64,000 nt of DNA from Tolypeutes matacus (GCA_026826555.1 JAKSZT010054458.1:2787358-2851357), one strand, 5' to 3'; shown: positions 34,006 to 47,139, counted from the stretch's first letter. Notes: generated by a model not told the origin, from the sequence alone. A program made the numbers and translations.

Positions 34006-35604
34006 AAGGCATGCCTTTATTTTTGTGCTTCACTCTATTAACCTTCACAAATACTGTGTTTTTTACAAATTGAAGGTTTGTGACAACCCTGAATCGAGCA
34101 AGTCTATTGGCACCATTTTTCCAACACCACTTGCTCACTTCCTGTGTTTGTGTCACACTTCGGTAATTCTCTCAATATTGCTGTGATCTGTGATCTTTGA
34201 TTTTACTATTGTAATTGTTTGGAGGTGGCACAAACTGTGCCCATATAAGATGACAAACATAATTGATAACTGTTGTGTGTGTTCTGAATGCTCCACTGAC
34301 TGGCCATCTCCCTTCTCTCTTCCTCTCCTCAGGCCTCCCTCATTCCTGAGATACAATATTATTGAAATTTGCCAGTTGAGAACCCTGTAATGTCCACTAA
34401 GTGATCAAGTGGAAGGAAGGGTTATACTTCTCTCACTTTAAATTAAGTTAAAAATGATTAAGATTAGTGAGGAAGGCAAGTCAAAACCCGAGATAAGCAG
34501 TATGCTAGGCCTCTTTGCCAAAGAGTTAGCCAAGTTGTGAATGGAAAGGAAAAGTTCGTGAAGGAAATTAAAAGTGCTCTTCCAGTGAACATAAGAATGA
34601 TAAGAAAGCAAAACAGCCTTATTGCTCATATGGAGAAAGTTTTATTGGTCTGGATAGAAAAATCAAACCAGCCACAACATTTACTTAAGCCAAAGACTAA
34701 TCCAGAGCAAGGCCCTAAGTCTCTTAAATTCCATGAAGGTTGGAGAGGGGAGGAAACTCAGAAGAAATATTTGAAGCTAATAGATTTTGGTTCATGATGT
34801 TTAAAGAAAGAAACCATCTCTATAACAAAAAAATGCAAGGTAAAGCACCAAGTGCTGATGACTTTGAGGGGTTCAAGACTTCAGTGAAAGAAGTAATTGG
34901 AAATGTGGTAGAAATAAAGAGAGAATTAGAGTAAGAAGTAGAGACTGAAGTTGTGACTGAATCTCTGCAATCACATGATAAAACTTGAACGAATGAGGAG
35001 TTGCTTCTTATGGATGAACAAGGAGAGTGGTTTATTGGGATGGAATCTACTCCTTGTGAAGATGCTGTGAACACTGAAATGACAATAAATAGTTTAGAAT
35101 ATTCCATATGCTTAGTTGATAAAACAGTGGTAGGGTTTGAGAGGATTGACTCCAATTTTGGAAGAAGTTCTACCATGGATAAAATGTTATCAAATAGCAT
35201 CTCATGCAACAGAGAACTCTTTCTTAAAAGAAAGAGTCAATCAATTGACAAACCTCATTGTTGACTTATTTTAAGAAATTGCCACAGCCACCCCAACCTT
35301 CAGCAGCCTCCTCCCTGATCATGTTGCAGCCATCAACATGGAGGCAAGACCCTCCACAAGCAAAAAGCTTGAGTCACTGAAGGCTCAGGTAATGGTTAGC
35401 ATTTTTTAGCAATAAAGTATTCTTAGTATGTACATTGTTTCTTTAGACATAATGCTACTGTACACTTAATAGACTACAGTATAACATAACCATAACTTTT
35501 ATATGCATTGGGAGCCAAAACATTTGGGTTATTTATTTTATTGTGATGTTTGCTTTATTGTAGTATTCTGGATTCAAACCCACAATATCTCCAACATATG
35601 CCTA
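34006..35604 (+). mobile_element. Tigger1 DNA transposon (pogo group), internally deleted
   Basis: The left end aaggcatgcctttatttttgt and the right end 'cccacaatatctccaacata', 'tgcct' are degraded Tigger1 terminal inverted repeats. TA dinucleotides flank the element (34004-34005 and 35605-35606), as the Tc1/mariner superfamily requires. The subterminal wording on both sides ('caccatttttccaacaccac', 'gtatgtacattgtttcttta', 'taatagactacagtataac') is Tigger1. The length is about 1.6 kb against about 2.4 kb for the full element. The missing part is central and includes most of the catalytic coding region. Confidence 0.9.
34440..35300 (+). pseudogene. Tigger1 transposase remnant, catalytic core deleted
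   Basis: Tigger transposases have N-terminal CENP-B-like DNA-binding domains and a DDE nuclease core. Here broken frames recall the N-terminal part (frame 34537-34797 with [20 protein letters not shown]). They pass through 'aaaatgcaaggtaaagcacc' and then jump straight to the C-terminal tail (34860-35264, with FEGFKTSVKEVIGNVVEIKR and later [20 protein letters not shown]). The DDE core between them is absent. Stops and frameshifts break the rest. It is a dead pseudogene. Pogo-type transposase domains have repeatedly been domesticated in mammals, but nothing here suggests that. Confidence 0.85.
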
Positions 35605-35625
35605 TATACAAGTTGTAGTTTGGCA

Positions 35626-35650
35626 AACACACACACACACACACACACAC
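35626..35650. repeat. (AC)n microsatellite
   Basis: Twelve AC units, uninterrupted. Confidence 0.95.
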
Positions 35651-36384
35651 TTTTTCTCCAGTAAATCACTGTGGAACACGATTATTCATGTATGTGTGTA
35701 TAGGTTTATAAACACATAGAAATGCATTTAGAGCATTTTTAAACAAAATACTGTTTGTGGGTTATCTCTGAGTATCATTTGTGGATTATGTCTGTCATGT
35801 ATGTATTACACTTCCTCTTCCAATTAATTCTTTATATTTTTGTTAGTTTGTTTTGTAATGTTTGTGCCAGTCATTTTATTTGTTATTTTAATTGCATAAT
35901 ATTTTTCAAGAGGTTTGAAATGTACAATCTTTATTATACGCATAATTGCTAAATTATATGACTTGATGTTACTGTTTGTCCTTTATAATACCTATCCTGA
36001 CTTGCACATTCGTTATTTTGGGTTCTCTCTTTGTTAATACTGGGTAGCATTAATAGAGTTTTGTGGGAAGGGTGCACATAGCATAGAGCTCCTGAGTCCT
36101 CACATTGATAAGATTGTCTTTATGTTAATTTTACAGGCAAATTGTAACATTGTTGGAATAGAATAGAGTTTAAAGATATTCTTTCTCACTAAATTTCTCA
36201 ATATATTTAAACGGTATTTTTGGAATCAGTTGTCAAAATGCTTTATATCTTTGGGGTCAGTGCAGAGGTCTTTATGTAAAGTTTCTGGCTTCCAATTCTG
36301 ATATCTGCTGGCTGCAATATAGTGAATTCCCAGGACTCATATTTGACCTAAAATCTCCCTCCCATACCTTGTGAGTTATGAATT
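35651..36384. other. No recognised feature
   Basis: AT-rich sequence without a nameable gene or repeat. Confidence 0.4.
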
Positions 36385-36510
36385 ATTTATAATTGCTCTT
36401 AGAATAAAAACCAACATCCTCAACCTGACCTACACATGATCTGATCCCAACCTGCCTCTCCTGCTCAAATTTGCCAAGGGCGAACATAATCATCTCTGTC
36501 CCTAATCACT
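36385..36510 (+). repeat. L2 internal/3' fragment
   Basis: 'tgctcttagaataaaaacca', 'cctcaacctgacctacacat' and 'gatctgatcccaacctgcct' match the well-known L2 stretch that encodes the end of ORF2 and the start of the 3' UTR. It is degenerate. Confidence 0.65.
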
Positions 36511-37930
36511 AAACTAGAGATGATATATTACTGTTAGCTGAAGATTTCTATAACAGGATACTATTTTCATCAGATCAAAATAAGGACTAAGTTCAATAAG
36601 ATATTGAAATTCCCTGAACTAATAAAGCCTTATCTCCCCTTGCCTCTCTTTCAACATTATTCTGGCCACAACTGTCAGTCTTCAGGAAAGAAAGGGAATC
36701 AAAGATTATTTTTCTGTTGTTGAGGTGACATGGGAAATGAATCCTAAATCCAGTGACTCCAACAAATCTCTCTCATTTCCTTTTTATTGAGGTAATGAAT
36801 TTTATTCCATCAGGAACCAGAGTAAAATAAATTTTATTGTGAAAGAGAAGGCTGATGTGCATCCAACAAATCTCCTTTATATGTTAATTTTATCCTTTTT
36901 ATAAAAGTAGAGGTTGATACCCCAAATCGTCCATTTCTCTTCCTACCTATTGGCAGTCTGGGATGTTGCTGAAACTGCTTCTTGAGTAACTGGCAAGTGA
37001 AAAAGAGGCAGTGAAGGAATCTAGGAGCTGGGTTACAGAGAGCTTCAGGAAGCCTGGGATTGACTGCTAATGTTTCAATATTACTTAATGTTACCATTGT
37101 AATAGGAACTAGCATCATAGCAGGAATTTGAAAGATGGCAATTATCCATCTAAGAAACAGGCTAGAGAAATGGACATATAGTTCTGATTCTTAATTTCTG
37201 CTGAAATAATTTTCCTCTGTTTCAATTTTAAAGTATAGTAATTGACAAAAATCTAGTTTCGTGTTTGTCACAGATAAGACAAGAGGGAATTAATCATTCC
37301 CTTTCCTTGATCAGTGGTTGCTGGCTATTTTTAACATCCCATTATTATTTTAATCTGGAAACAAAAGCCCTTTCTCTGAGCACAGTGATAGGCAAAGGCT
37401 CAGCTAGAGGTGCTGTCCTCAGTATTCAATAACACCAGCATCACGTGTGTAAGTGTGTTTGTGTGTGTGTGCATGCATGTTGTATCAGTAAAAATAATTT
37501 CAGATACTTAAGTGTCTGAAAACTTGACATAAAATGACTTAAAACAACCAGAGCACTTTTATCTCACATACCCCAAGGCCTGGAAGTAGTATAGTTCCAG
37601 GTCCAAATCAATTTATCTTCTGTTCTCCCAGTTTTTCCCTGTTTGATATACAATTTTGTTGTTTGTTTTCCCTTCAGGCTGCCGTTTCTCATGGTTATAA
37701 GATGGCTCTTAGCAGAAAACAATTTCATGTCCAATACACCTGTGAAAAAATCTGTCCTACAAACCTTGAAGTAAAAAATTCTTCCAGTCCGAGTGGTCCA
37801 ACTTTGGTGAAGTGCCCCCACCACTGAATCGATAACAAATATCAGAGAATAAGATGTATTGATTGGTGTAAGCCAAGATTCCTTACCCAATCCCTGGCAA
37901 TAGAATTGGGATGCCCAGGATTGATTTAAA
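36511..37930. other. No recognised gene; (TG)n at 37443-37472
   Basis: Apart from an imperfect TG repeat at 37443-37472, nothing is recognised. The 149-codon minus frame at 37564-38013 overlaps the LTR start and has no domain, so I do not call it. Confidence 0.45.
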
Positions 37931-37935
37931 CTACT

Positions 37936-38544
37936 TGTGGCAGTTTGGCATTGTTTATGAATTCCAAAAATAGATATTGGATTATGCTTGTAAACTGGTC
38001 TATACCTAGGCATGATTAAATTATGTTTAGAGCTTTGATTGCATCATGTCTATAGGAGTTGAGTACCCCGGTAGGGATGCATGGAGAAAACTACAAGGCA
38101 GAGAAGAGAGAGTTTTGATCCTGGAGCCCTGGAAGTAAACGTGCAGGAGAAGCAGATATGTGAGGAAAGAGAGAAGTTTCCGTTATACACAGCAGAGGCC
38201 CCTGGAAGAGAGACAGGCCATTCACCTGAGAGTTTATAGCTTACCTTGTGGAGACAAAAGAGCAGCTGATCCTGGAGGGAATTAAGCCCCAGGAGAGAGA
38301 TGAGACTTATACTAGCCTATAGCTGATATTGGAAGAAGCTAGGACCATGGAGCCTTAAGAGGAAGAGGGAGGCTGAACGTCAGCAGCCATCTTGCTTGAA
38401 CATGTGACAGTGGGCTTTGGTGAGGGAAGTAACTTCAGCTTTATGGCCTGGTAACTGGAAACTTCTACCCCAAATAAATACCCTTTATAAAAGCCAACAG
38501 ATTTCCAGTACTTTGCATCAGCACCCCTTTGGCTGACTAATATA
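37936..38544 (+). mobile_element. Solo LTR of the repeated MaLR/ERVL-like family (copy 3 of 3)
   Basis: It starts tgtggcagtttggcattg and ends ggctgactaatata, with ctact as a perfect 5-bp TSD on both sides (37931-37935, 38545-38549). It is 609 bp. An AATAAA-type signal (ccccaaataaatacc) lies about 70 bp before the end. This copy defines the family ends best. A solo LTR arises by recombination between the two LTRs of a provirus-like element. The internal part is absent here and anywhere else in the window. Confidence 0.9.
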
Positions 38545-38549
38545 CTACT

Positions 38550-40784
38550 AAATACCCATCTTGAGTTGGGTATTGGGTCAGCTTCTCCTGAGTCCTAAGT
38601 CATAAGGGTGACTCCTAAAGAAAATTGGGATTTTAGGGGTGATAGCACCATGGGAAGGAAATAGACATTATCTCTTTAAGATAAAATATATGTCTCATTT
38701 GAAAAATACTTCTGAGGCTAACCAGATAAAAAGTGGACAAAAGTTTATTTTCTAATATGCTCATACAATATAATAACAGACTCTGCAATTATATGGTTCT
38801 GAATTCTAAATTTAAATCCATTGCTCACTCGCTGAGTGCATTTGGGGAAGTTTCTCTTCCAAAAAATAAGCAAATAATACTACTTACCACATTGGATTAT
38901 TTTACTTTAATTATATAAGTGAGATAATTCATGGGCCTGACAATAAATGTTAACTTTATTTTTGTTGTTATTAATTGTTCTTAAAGTTCAAGAATGTTAT
39001 TTCAATACATTTTTCTTGATCATATTCTTTTAAATTTTCTAGAATAAACGCTTTTATACATAGATTCAGTTTCTCTCTCATTTTAGAAAATATATTTCTC
39101 ACTGATAGTTTATATTTAATTTTTTTCTGTTTTATTTGCTTTATTATCTTCTTCAGAGACATAATCATCTTCATGTTATAAATGTGATGTATATCTTCCA
39201 CATTTGTCATTTTGCCTTTACTCATTCAACTCCTTGTCATTTTTTTTTTTTTTTTTTTTTGCTTTTACTGTGATTTTCTCAGTCTTTTCTGAATATAACT
39301 GATTTATTGTTGTTGTTAATTTTATTCCTTTTTGTTTCTAATCTGTTGTTTGGTTGGAAAATGGTATTGTTTTCTTCTCCATTTCTTTCTTATTAGCATC
39401 TATTAAATTTATTTCTGTTGTCTTAGCATCTCAATGTTGAAAGTTAATTTCAGTAAATTCATGTTATTTACTATTTCTTTGACAGTGAAAAGCAATTGAT
39501 TAAATTTGTCTTTGGGGACAATCTGTTTCCAAAATGAATTCTCTATTTGTATTTTGCATATGAAATTCCTTTCTTTATTTCCTTATTTATATTCATCTAC
39601 TCACTCATTCTTGTATTAAAATTGGTCTCATTCTCCCCTCCGTGCATGTTTATCTTTGGGCATAATTTGAATCTACCATTGGTCTCTAAATTGTGTGAAT
39701 GAATTATCTTTTACTCCCTTATCTGTATATTCTTTAAAACCTGCTCTCAAGATTGAGGGCTTGAGGAGTAAATGCTTCTGGTCACTCTTTTTTTTTTACT
39801 TGTGTACCAGACGTTTCCCTCCCTAATCTGGTGAATATCTAATCTTGTTAAAAATTGTCCTACAATTCATACTTCAGGATGAACAAGACATTATGGTGTT
39901 AGCCCTAGGGAATAAATAGATTCATTTCAAGTGGTTATCTTTTAAATTATGTAGTTATTTTTACTTTTTGTTTGTTTGCTGCTATCTCATGTCATACTTA
40001 CAGTTACACTTTGGAGATTGTTCTGTCTTCTGTTGGAACAAAATGGGAAAATGTTGAATTTTAGTAGCTCTCTTTATCCAAGAACCAGGATGTTACAAAT
40101 TTACACTGGAAATAAAGGGTAATGTTTGGGGATGTTTAGCATTATTCCCCAGAATGCAGTTACTTATTTATTCCCAAATTATTGAAGGTGTGGTATAGCT
40201 GGTAAGAATGCTCAGCAAGAAATGACAGATACTGACTAGCAATATCCTACACAAATTGAACTTTATACTTATTATTTGTTAACAATTAGCCCAGAGGTAG
40301 GCAGATTAGATAATCTGCTAAATGATATGACTGACATCTCTTCATTCCCTAGATATTTTTCTCATGAATGGATGATAGCCATCACAGCTCCAACAGGAAA
40401 TTAGAGGAATATTTTCAGGAGAAACTAAATGGCCCAAGAAAACAGACTCACACATATTGAACATTTATGGTTCCCTGATGAAATACCTAGACACTTGCCC
40501 AATAATAAAAAATTAACAAATTTGGTTTCCACACAAAGAGCTCTCTAGTGCATCACCCTTAAATTGCAAATATTACCAGCCATGTGAGAAAAAAGCAGTC
40601 TGTTTTTCTGACTGATATATTTTTTAAAATGACAGAACTTGGTATGTCTTAAACTGGGTGCTAGCTATATGGGAATTCAGTTATTGTTCTTTAACTCACA
40701 TAGAGATATTACACACATTCATTTGTACGCATTATACATTTTACATTGAAAACCCTGTTTGAAAAGATTTTTTTCCCCACTTTT
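38550..40784. other. No recognised gene
   Basis: AT- and T-rich, with a T run at 39241-39260. The minus frame at 38971-39225 is lysine-rich but matches nothing I know. An old antisense L1/HAL1 origin is possible but not shown. Confidence 0.4.
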
Positions 40785-40930
40785 TTTATTTTTTAAAAGA
40801 TACTTCTATTACATAAATGTTACAAAGAATATATAGGGGATTCCAATATGCCCTGCTCCCCCCACCTCCCACATTTTCCCACAGCAACATCTTTCCTCCG
40901 TGTGGTACAGTCATTGCAATTGATAGAGTT
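40785..40930 (-). mobile_element. X1 retroposon, short 5'-truncated 3' end
   Basis: On the minus strand it reads 'tgtaccacacggaggaaaga', a G-rich 'gtgggaggtggggggagcag' block, 'ggaatcccctatatattctt', 'atgtaatagaagtatctttt', then an A-rich tail. It is collinear with the last 150 bp of the copies at 4557, 17548 and 53411. Confidence 0.75.
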
Positions 40931-43900
40931 TTGAGGCAGGAAGAAAGGAGAAAGGCAAAATCGCAAACCTCAGCTAACCTTCTCTTCTGAGTTAGTGGAC
41001 AGTGTTTCATGGCCACTGCCTAGCAGGCAGTGTGGAGGCCAGCAAGGGGGAGGAAATCGGGGTCTGGGTGTTGTGTGAGAAAAAGTACAGTGTTTTTGCC
41101 ACAAGGACCCATCTCATTCCTGACTCCCGTGTGCCCCAAATTATGGAATCTGCAACCAAGCAAAAGTAGACACCTTAACATGTCTTGAATCCCCTGTAAA
41201 TTTTATTCTAAAACAAGTTGTCACTCATTCTGCTTTCTTTTCTATCTAGAGTGTCTTTCACAGCCATTTTTAAATGTAGAAATTGTACTCAACCTACAAA
41301 GTCCGGCTGATCTATCAATCCTTACCTGGATACTTCCTGGTCTTACTTATTATTCTTGGTCATTCTCTCTCTTCCTTCTCTGATCTATTATAGCATTTTA
41401 AAAAAGGATATTTTGGAATGCTTTATATTCTAATATGTATTAAGGTGATTTCTCTACATATATCATCATTCCTACTAGTTGGCAAGATCTGTCAAGTTAA
41501 TCTATTTTTTGACTTATCTATTCCAAAACACATTACTAAATTCTTGGCAATAGTAAATGCTCATTTTTGTCTGTTTCCAAAAATAGAAAAAAGACAAAAT
41601 CATTCAAGTGGATGCATCTCATTTGACCAGAAATTTTATTTATATTTTAAAACCTCTTTGGAAAGAAATAAATGAATATAAGTGTAGATTATGGTTTATA
41701 ATGCTTTTAAGAATACTTAGCATAAAGAGGAAGTCTGTCCTTGCATAATTCCAAGCACTTCCATTCCTGCAGTGACTCTTCAGGATAGTGGCTGATTTAC
41801 AAGAGGAACAGCAATTTGATTCATCTTTTTTTTTGCTCACTGTCTGGGTCTCAGGGTGGCTGTACTTTATCAGGTGGATGGCCTGCTGAATAGGGTCTCA
41901 TAGAGTTCTCCACCAACATAGAAGTCTGTGACATTATGTAGTTACTGTGTCTACAGATGATAAATAATGCCAGACTCCATGCTGCCTTTTTATGTCTTTC
42001 TGGAATCTGACTAACCTTTAAGGCTATAAGGTACAATTTCCCACAGTCTACTGCTCTGCTAACAATAGGATCATTCCCGTGTGTTCAGCTGAGCTAACAA
42101 AATTCTAAAGTTCAGTGGAAAGAGATGGGGTTTCTTGCTTTAATGTTGGATTCTATTTTCCCCCATTTTTAAAATCGTATATATAGTTACACCTTGAATA
42201 TCTGTGGCTTTTACGCATTGTTGAACGTTTAATGCCCAAGTTAAGGTAAACACAATCCTTTATAATCCTTGCCAATTCCTTTTGATTAAATACTGTTCCC
42301 GGACTCTTAAGTGAGTGCAGAGGGGCCAGTAAAGCTGCTTCACCTAATTGTTGTTGACATTCTTTCTCCTTGGGGCTTTGATGGGATGTTTCTCTTTCAC
42401 ATTCTTTCACAGTAAAACCGCTGTGAATTCCTGTACACTTTGCAGGATGTATAAATTATTTTAAGTCTGGAATTTTTTTCTCCTCAATTAGCCTCTACAA
42501 AGGAGATAAGAATCAGTTATGGGAATTCTTGGTGAGAATCACAGAACACTGGATGCCATCATCAAAATTTTTAAATGTTAGAGGCTATTCTGGGAAAAAA
42601 TAGATATGTTTAAGTATTATAAATATTTATAGAATGCACTTTTATAATTGCATTTTGGATATAAATTTAAATAGTTGTTTTGAAACTAGGATTTATGGTA
42701 TCACATATATTGATTTATTTTTTTGCTTTGTTTGAAGAATAATTGGTTTAGATCCAGTAATATAAGTAACTTATTTTGATTTTTTTTTGAAAAACACATT
42801 TTCAATCAAATAGATCAGTGACCTCAATCTAGCATGTAAGTGCTCCACAAAAACAAACAAACAAACAAAAAAACAAATCTAGCAACATGACTCATTATTA
42901 ATCAGGAATATATATTCTTCAGATCCAAGTTTTGGTTAGGCTCAGTCAACCAGAAAAATGCCAGAAGACTAGAAATTGACACTCAAATTGCATTGAGTGT
43001 CTTTAATCTAGCAAACTATAAAATGTACTTTTTTTTTATAGTAGCTTGTAAGAAAATTTGAATCTCTGTTTTAACATTTTGTTGGCAATTCTTTTATATA
43101 CATGTACATCTATGGAGGCTTTTGATAATTTTAAGCACCTGCTCTATTTAAAAGTGTACTTTAGCTCTTAAAATATTCTGTTATACATTTACAGATTCAA
43201 AGCAGTACCTGCATATAATTTTTCTTAGAATAATGATTCAAAACCTATTGAATTAGAATTAAGGAGAAACTTACACTGACACCTTCTGACTAGGAGCCTG
43301 TTTTCCCAGAAAATTATGCAAAGCTGATACTCTTTTTTTTTTTTTTTCTCCAACAGAGCCAGTTACCTTAAAAAAATTCAATATTTTCTCACTGTATGTT
43401 TAAATTTTCAGCTCACCTTAGAAAAACACTTCTTCAAAGGAGGTAGATGATATTCTGAAGTATATTTTAAAAACAATTATTTATATAAATAAAAATATGC
43501 CCTATTATCACCCATTTGTAAAAATACCATAAGGTATATTTTCTTTATATACACAAGTTACTATGGCTCCACCCTCATTTGTTCACATAGGAATTCAACT
43601 TTCTCAAATGCTCATAAGCAACAGGTGCTCAGTCCATTGCTCAGGTGTTGGTATGGTCACCAGAGCAGAGCCTTTTACTGAAGGTTTGTCTAAGTAGCAT
43701 GCTCAGGATCATGCTCAGCCTACAGCCAGAATGCCTTCAACGATTAGCAACTAGCTTTTTCATCTCTTTTTAAAAGCTGCTTCTTGGAGCCAAAGTTAGT
43801 TGTTAAAGTACTGGATGAGAAATGCTACAGGATTCTGCCACCTCACAGAACCTAACCCCCTTCCTCAACTCCCAACTCCCAGTTAGCAGAAATCTCAAGG

Positions 43901-44639
43901 GCTAGTACAACTTTCTTTTTAAATTTTCAATTGAAAAATGTGATATAGTCATTTTGTGACAACATCTAGTTTCAGAAGTATCTGAAAATATTAATGTTTC
44001 AAAAATATTCTTAAAATTCAAGGACAACTGATGATACTTTCTGAAATAATGAGAGGTGCCCTTATTCAAGCTTTGACCTTGAGATTGATTTCCTCATAAT
44101 ATCAGACCAACCAGAAAAAGTTAGTATTGGAAAATGGCATTAGTGCTCTTGGAATGCTTTCAAATACTGGTGTAATATAGTCACTTACCTTCACAGAAAA
44201 AGATTTATTCTAGCACTTTAAATAATAATCATTAAATTATGTCTTTTTTTTTTTGAATGATAATGCTAAGAGTTTTTTAATGTTTCAAATAATATCTGAA
44301 ATAGGAAAGGTCTGTATATATGACAAAGTCAAGAAATTCAAATTTGGCAGTAAAAGTAAATAGGTTATCATAATTCTTTCAATTGGGAAGGAAAAATTAA
44401 AGTACAGGTTACTAGGATAGATTCCATATTTTAGGTCCATTAGTAATCATGTAAAATGTAACTATAGTGAAAAAGAGACAGTTTAATGTTCATGGCTTTT
44501 GCTAATTTTGGAATTTGTATTTATATGTTTGGCTTTCATTTCCATCATATTGAACTAAGTCAAAATCTAAAGAGTTTAAAATAGATGTATTTGGTAACTT
44601 TATCTCATCAGTTTGTAGAAAAATATAACTCATGTTTTG
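40931..44639. other. Mostly unrecognised
   Basis: 41270-41560 may be an L2 3' end (see entry). 43560-43900 is a more balanced-composition block with no frame or family I recognise. (caaa)n lies at about 42853-42872. The remainder is AT-rich. Confidence 0.4.
41270..41560 (+). repeat. Possible degenerate L2 3' end
   Basis: The loose order 'ctcaacctacaaagtccgg' ... 'agttggcaagatctgtcaag' ... 'ttcttggcaatagtaaatgc' follows the L2 3' UTR. Divergence is high. Confidence 0.35.
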
Positions 44640-45335
44640 GGGTTCATTTTATTTTTAAGTAATTTCAAATGTAGAAAAATAGCATAATACACAGAACTCC
44701 TGCATATGCTTCACCCAGATTCCCTAATTATTAACAACTTACCACATTTACTTTATCATGCTCCATCTCTCTCTTAGGGATATATACAGAGTGAGAGAGA
44801 GACACAGAGACAGAGAGAGACAGAGAGACAGAGAGACAGAAAGCAAGAGAGAGAGATGCCCTATAACAAAATATTTCAGTGTGTATTTAGTAAGAATAAG
44901 GATAGCTTCTTATATAACTACAGAGGAAATATGAAAATCTGGAAATTGACATTTATACAATGCTGTTATCTAGTGTACACACCTTATTCAGATTAGACCA
45001 ATTATCTCAATTATGTCTTTCATGGCAAATATTATTATTATCCTGATATTATTATGGAATTTTTATTATTCTAGTCTAGTCATGTAATGCATTATTTCTC
45101 ACATCTCATATTTAGTCTCCTCTAATTTGAACAGGTCAATTATGTCTCATGGCTTGGAATTTTCTGATGTTTTTAATTATTATATTCAGGTATATGTTTT
45201 GGAGAGAAACACCACAGGAGTGATATCAAGACATTCTCAATGTAGTGGTATTGGTTCTCTTACTGATTATGTTAACTTTGATGCCTGAATTAAAATTGTG
45301 TCTGCAGGTTTGAAAAAAAATTATTTAAAGACTTT
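44640..45335. repeat. Old L1M-type 3' UTR fragment
   Basis: 'cctgcatatgcttcacccag', 'attccctaattattaacaac', 'atttcagtgtgtatttagta', 'aggatagcttcttatataac', 'caatgctgttatctagtgta' and 'ttatgttaactttgatgcct' match in order a common mammalian L1M 3' UTR tract. A GA/CA-rich microsatellite at about 44788-44858 sits where the consensus has a simple repeat. Orientation is not certain. Confidence 0.6.
44788..44858. repeat. GAGA/CAGA-rich microsatellite
   Basis: An imperfect run of gaga and gacaga units over about 70 bp. Confidence 0.9.
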
Positions 45336-45715
45336 ACATATTTTGCTGCACAAATGTGATGTTTATGTGTATGTTGCAACTATATTTCAATAATCAGCCT
45401 TTCAAAATTGCCTCAGTGATAAAGTATAACCAGATGAAAATTAAAGATAAAAAATCTCGTTGTTATAATTTAAGAACAAAATGGGAAAATATGGCTCCTT
45501 TTTCCACCATCTAGTGAGCAAACTACTGTTTGCCATTCCAATTAGAAGTTCATTTTATAGAACATATTCTTCATCTCCTTGTCTTGGGCCTGTCTGGAAA
45601 CCATCATGTTATAAGTATTACACAAACAAATACTATCGTGTGTAATAATAAGGAAACTTAAAGTTTCCCTCTCAATTTTTATCTTCTTCTGTTCTTTTAA
45701 ATTTTTTAATGGCAT

Positions 45716-45762
<47 letters not shown>

Positions 45763-46185
45763 TCTCTGCATGAAAACTTGAGCAGACCCAGTTCTTAAAT
45801 CACAAAACAGGCTCATTCCAGTAATTAAAATGTTTGGTATTATGTTATAATCCCAACTGTGAACATGGGGTTAAAGTTGAGTCTTCCCTATTTCCATGGC
45901 CCTCAGCATAGTCTATATGGAGTCAAAAAAGAGAGAAAAGTCTAAATTCTGATGCTTCTTTCCTTTTTATTTCTTGTCTTCCATAGTGCTATCTACTGTC
46001 TCTAACTTTTTAAAGCTTATGTCAGTGGTAGGTTGAAGGACTTGGAGGGAAACAATCTGAACAGGGAGTTTTCAATGTTCAGTCATGGATAATTTTGTGA
46101 ATTCTTTAGACCCATCCGTTATGAAGAATTTACATTAGTGGCATTTGTCATATTAAACATGATCACTTTTAAATCTTTAATTTTT
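45336..46185. repeat. Unrecognised sequence with (TTTA)n
   Basis: A near-perfect TTTA tetranucleotide run lies at about 45714-45763, some 12 units. No other feature. Confidence 0.85.
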
Positions 46186-46470
46186 CTAGTATATGTATCA
46201 CATCTAATTCTGGCTCTATTGCCTGGCAGTACATTTGTTCATCTTCCTTTTTTTGTATGCCTTGTAATTTTTTGAAAACCGGAAATTTTGTGTAGCAGAG
46301 ACTGAGGTAAATAGTTTTCATACCTAAAATGGCCATGCATTTTCTTCTGCTGTCTCTTTATTGTGGGGATTTGAGTTGATCTACTCTGAAGTTGCTCTGC
46401 TGCTAGCAGCCCCAGCCCCTTGCCAAACACAATTGTCATTCTTTTCTGGAGATCTAGTATTATCCTAGAT
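46186..46470 (-). repeat. Possible antisense old L1 5' region
   Basis: 'gtatgccttgtaattttttg' followed by 'aaaaccggaaattttgtgta' is a phrase found on the antisense strand of old L1 5' regions. The limits and the minus-frame 46239-46487 are uncertain. Confidence 0.35.
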
Positions 46471-47139
46471 CTTCCAATTATTTCCATAATTATTCAAATG
46501 CAATATCCATTGCAATGTAAAATAAGCAAGTAAGGACCACAATGACATAATCAACCAAAAATAGGAACAAAAACCCATAAAATAACTCCAGAGGGACTCT
46601 AGGTATTAAAATTAACAGCCTCAGACTTTAAAATAATGATATTTGTTATTTTCACAGAAATAAAAGACAATTTGACAGATTATTAAAAACAAAAAAGGAG
46701 AAAACAGATTTGAAAAATAAGAAATGTAGAAATTCTAAAATTGAAAAATAAAATAACCAAATTGAAAAATCTTTGAAACATCCCAGTAACAATGAGCACA
46801 ACTAGTATGAAGATCTTAATTTCTAATATTCTAATACTGAAAAGAAACCAGGTCTCTGGAAAAATGGCTGATTTTATAATAGTGTCAGGAAATATGCAAA
46901 ATGAGCCTAGAGCATCTTGTAGTGCCAATAAGCAAGGAAATGTTAAAAAAAAAAAAAAAAAGAATAGGAAAAAGAAAAGAATACCTACATTGATGGGGTT
47001 ATGTCAAAGGGGAACAGGAGTCAATTGAAAGAGCCTTCCATAGACAAAGTGAGCAATTCAAATACCAAAATAAATACCATATTTTATTATATTATTACCC
47101 AGAAGTAAATATATAAATAAATAATTGAATAAATAAATA
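46471..47139. other. Unrecognised A-rich DNA
   Basis: A-rich with an A run at about 46944-46960 and an (aaat)n patch at about 47111-47142. It may be the upstream part of the L1MC-like 3' UTR that follows, but I cannot show it. Confidence 0.4.

Noticed and set aside
37564..38013. 149-codon minus frame
   Set aside because: It overlaps a solo LTR start and continues into unrelated flanking DNA, so a real gene is unlikely.
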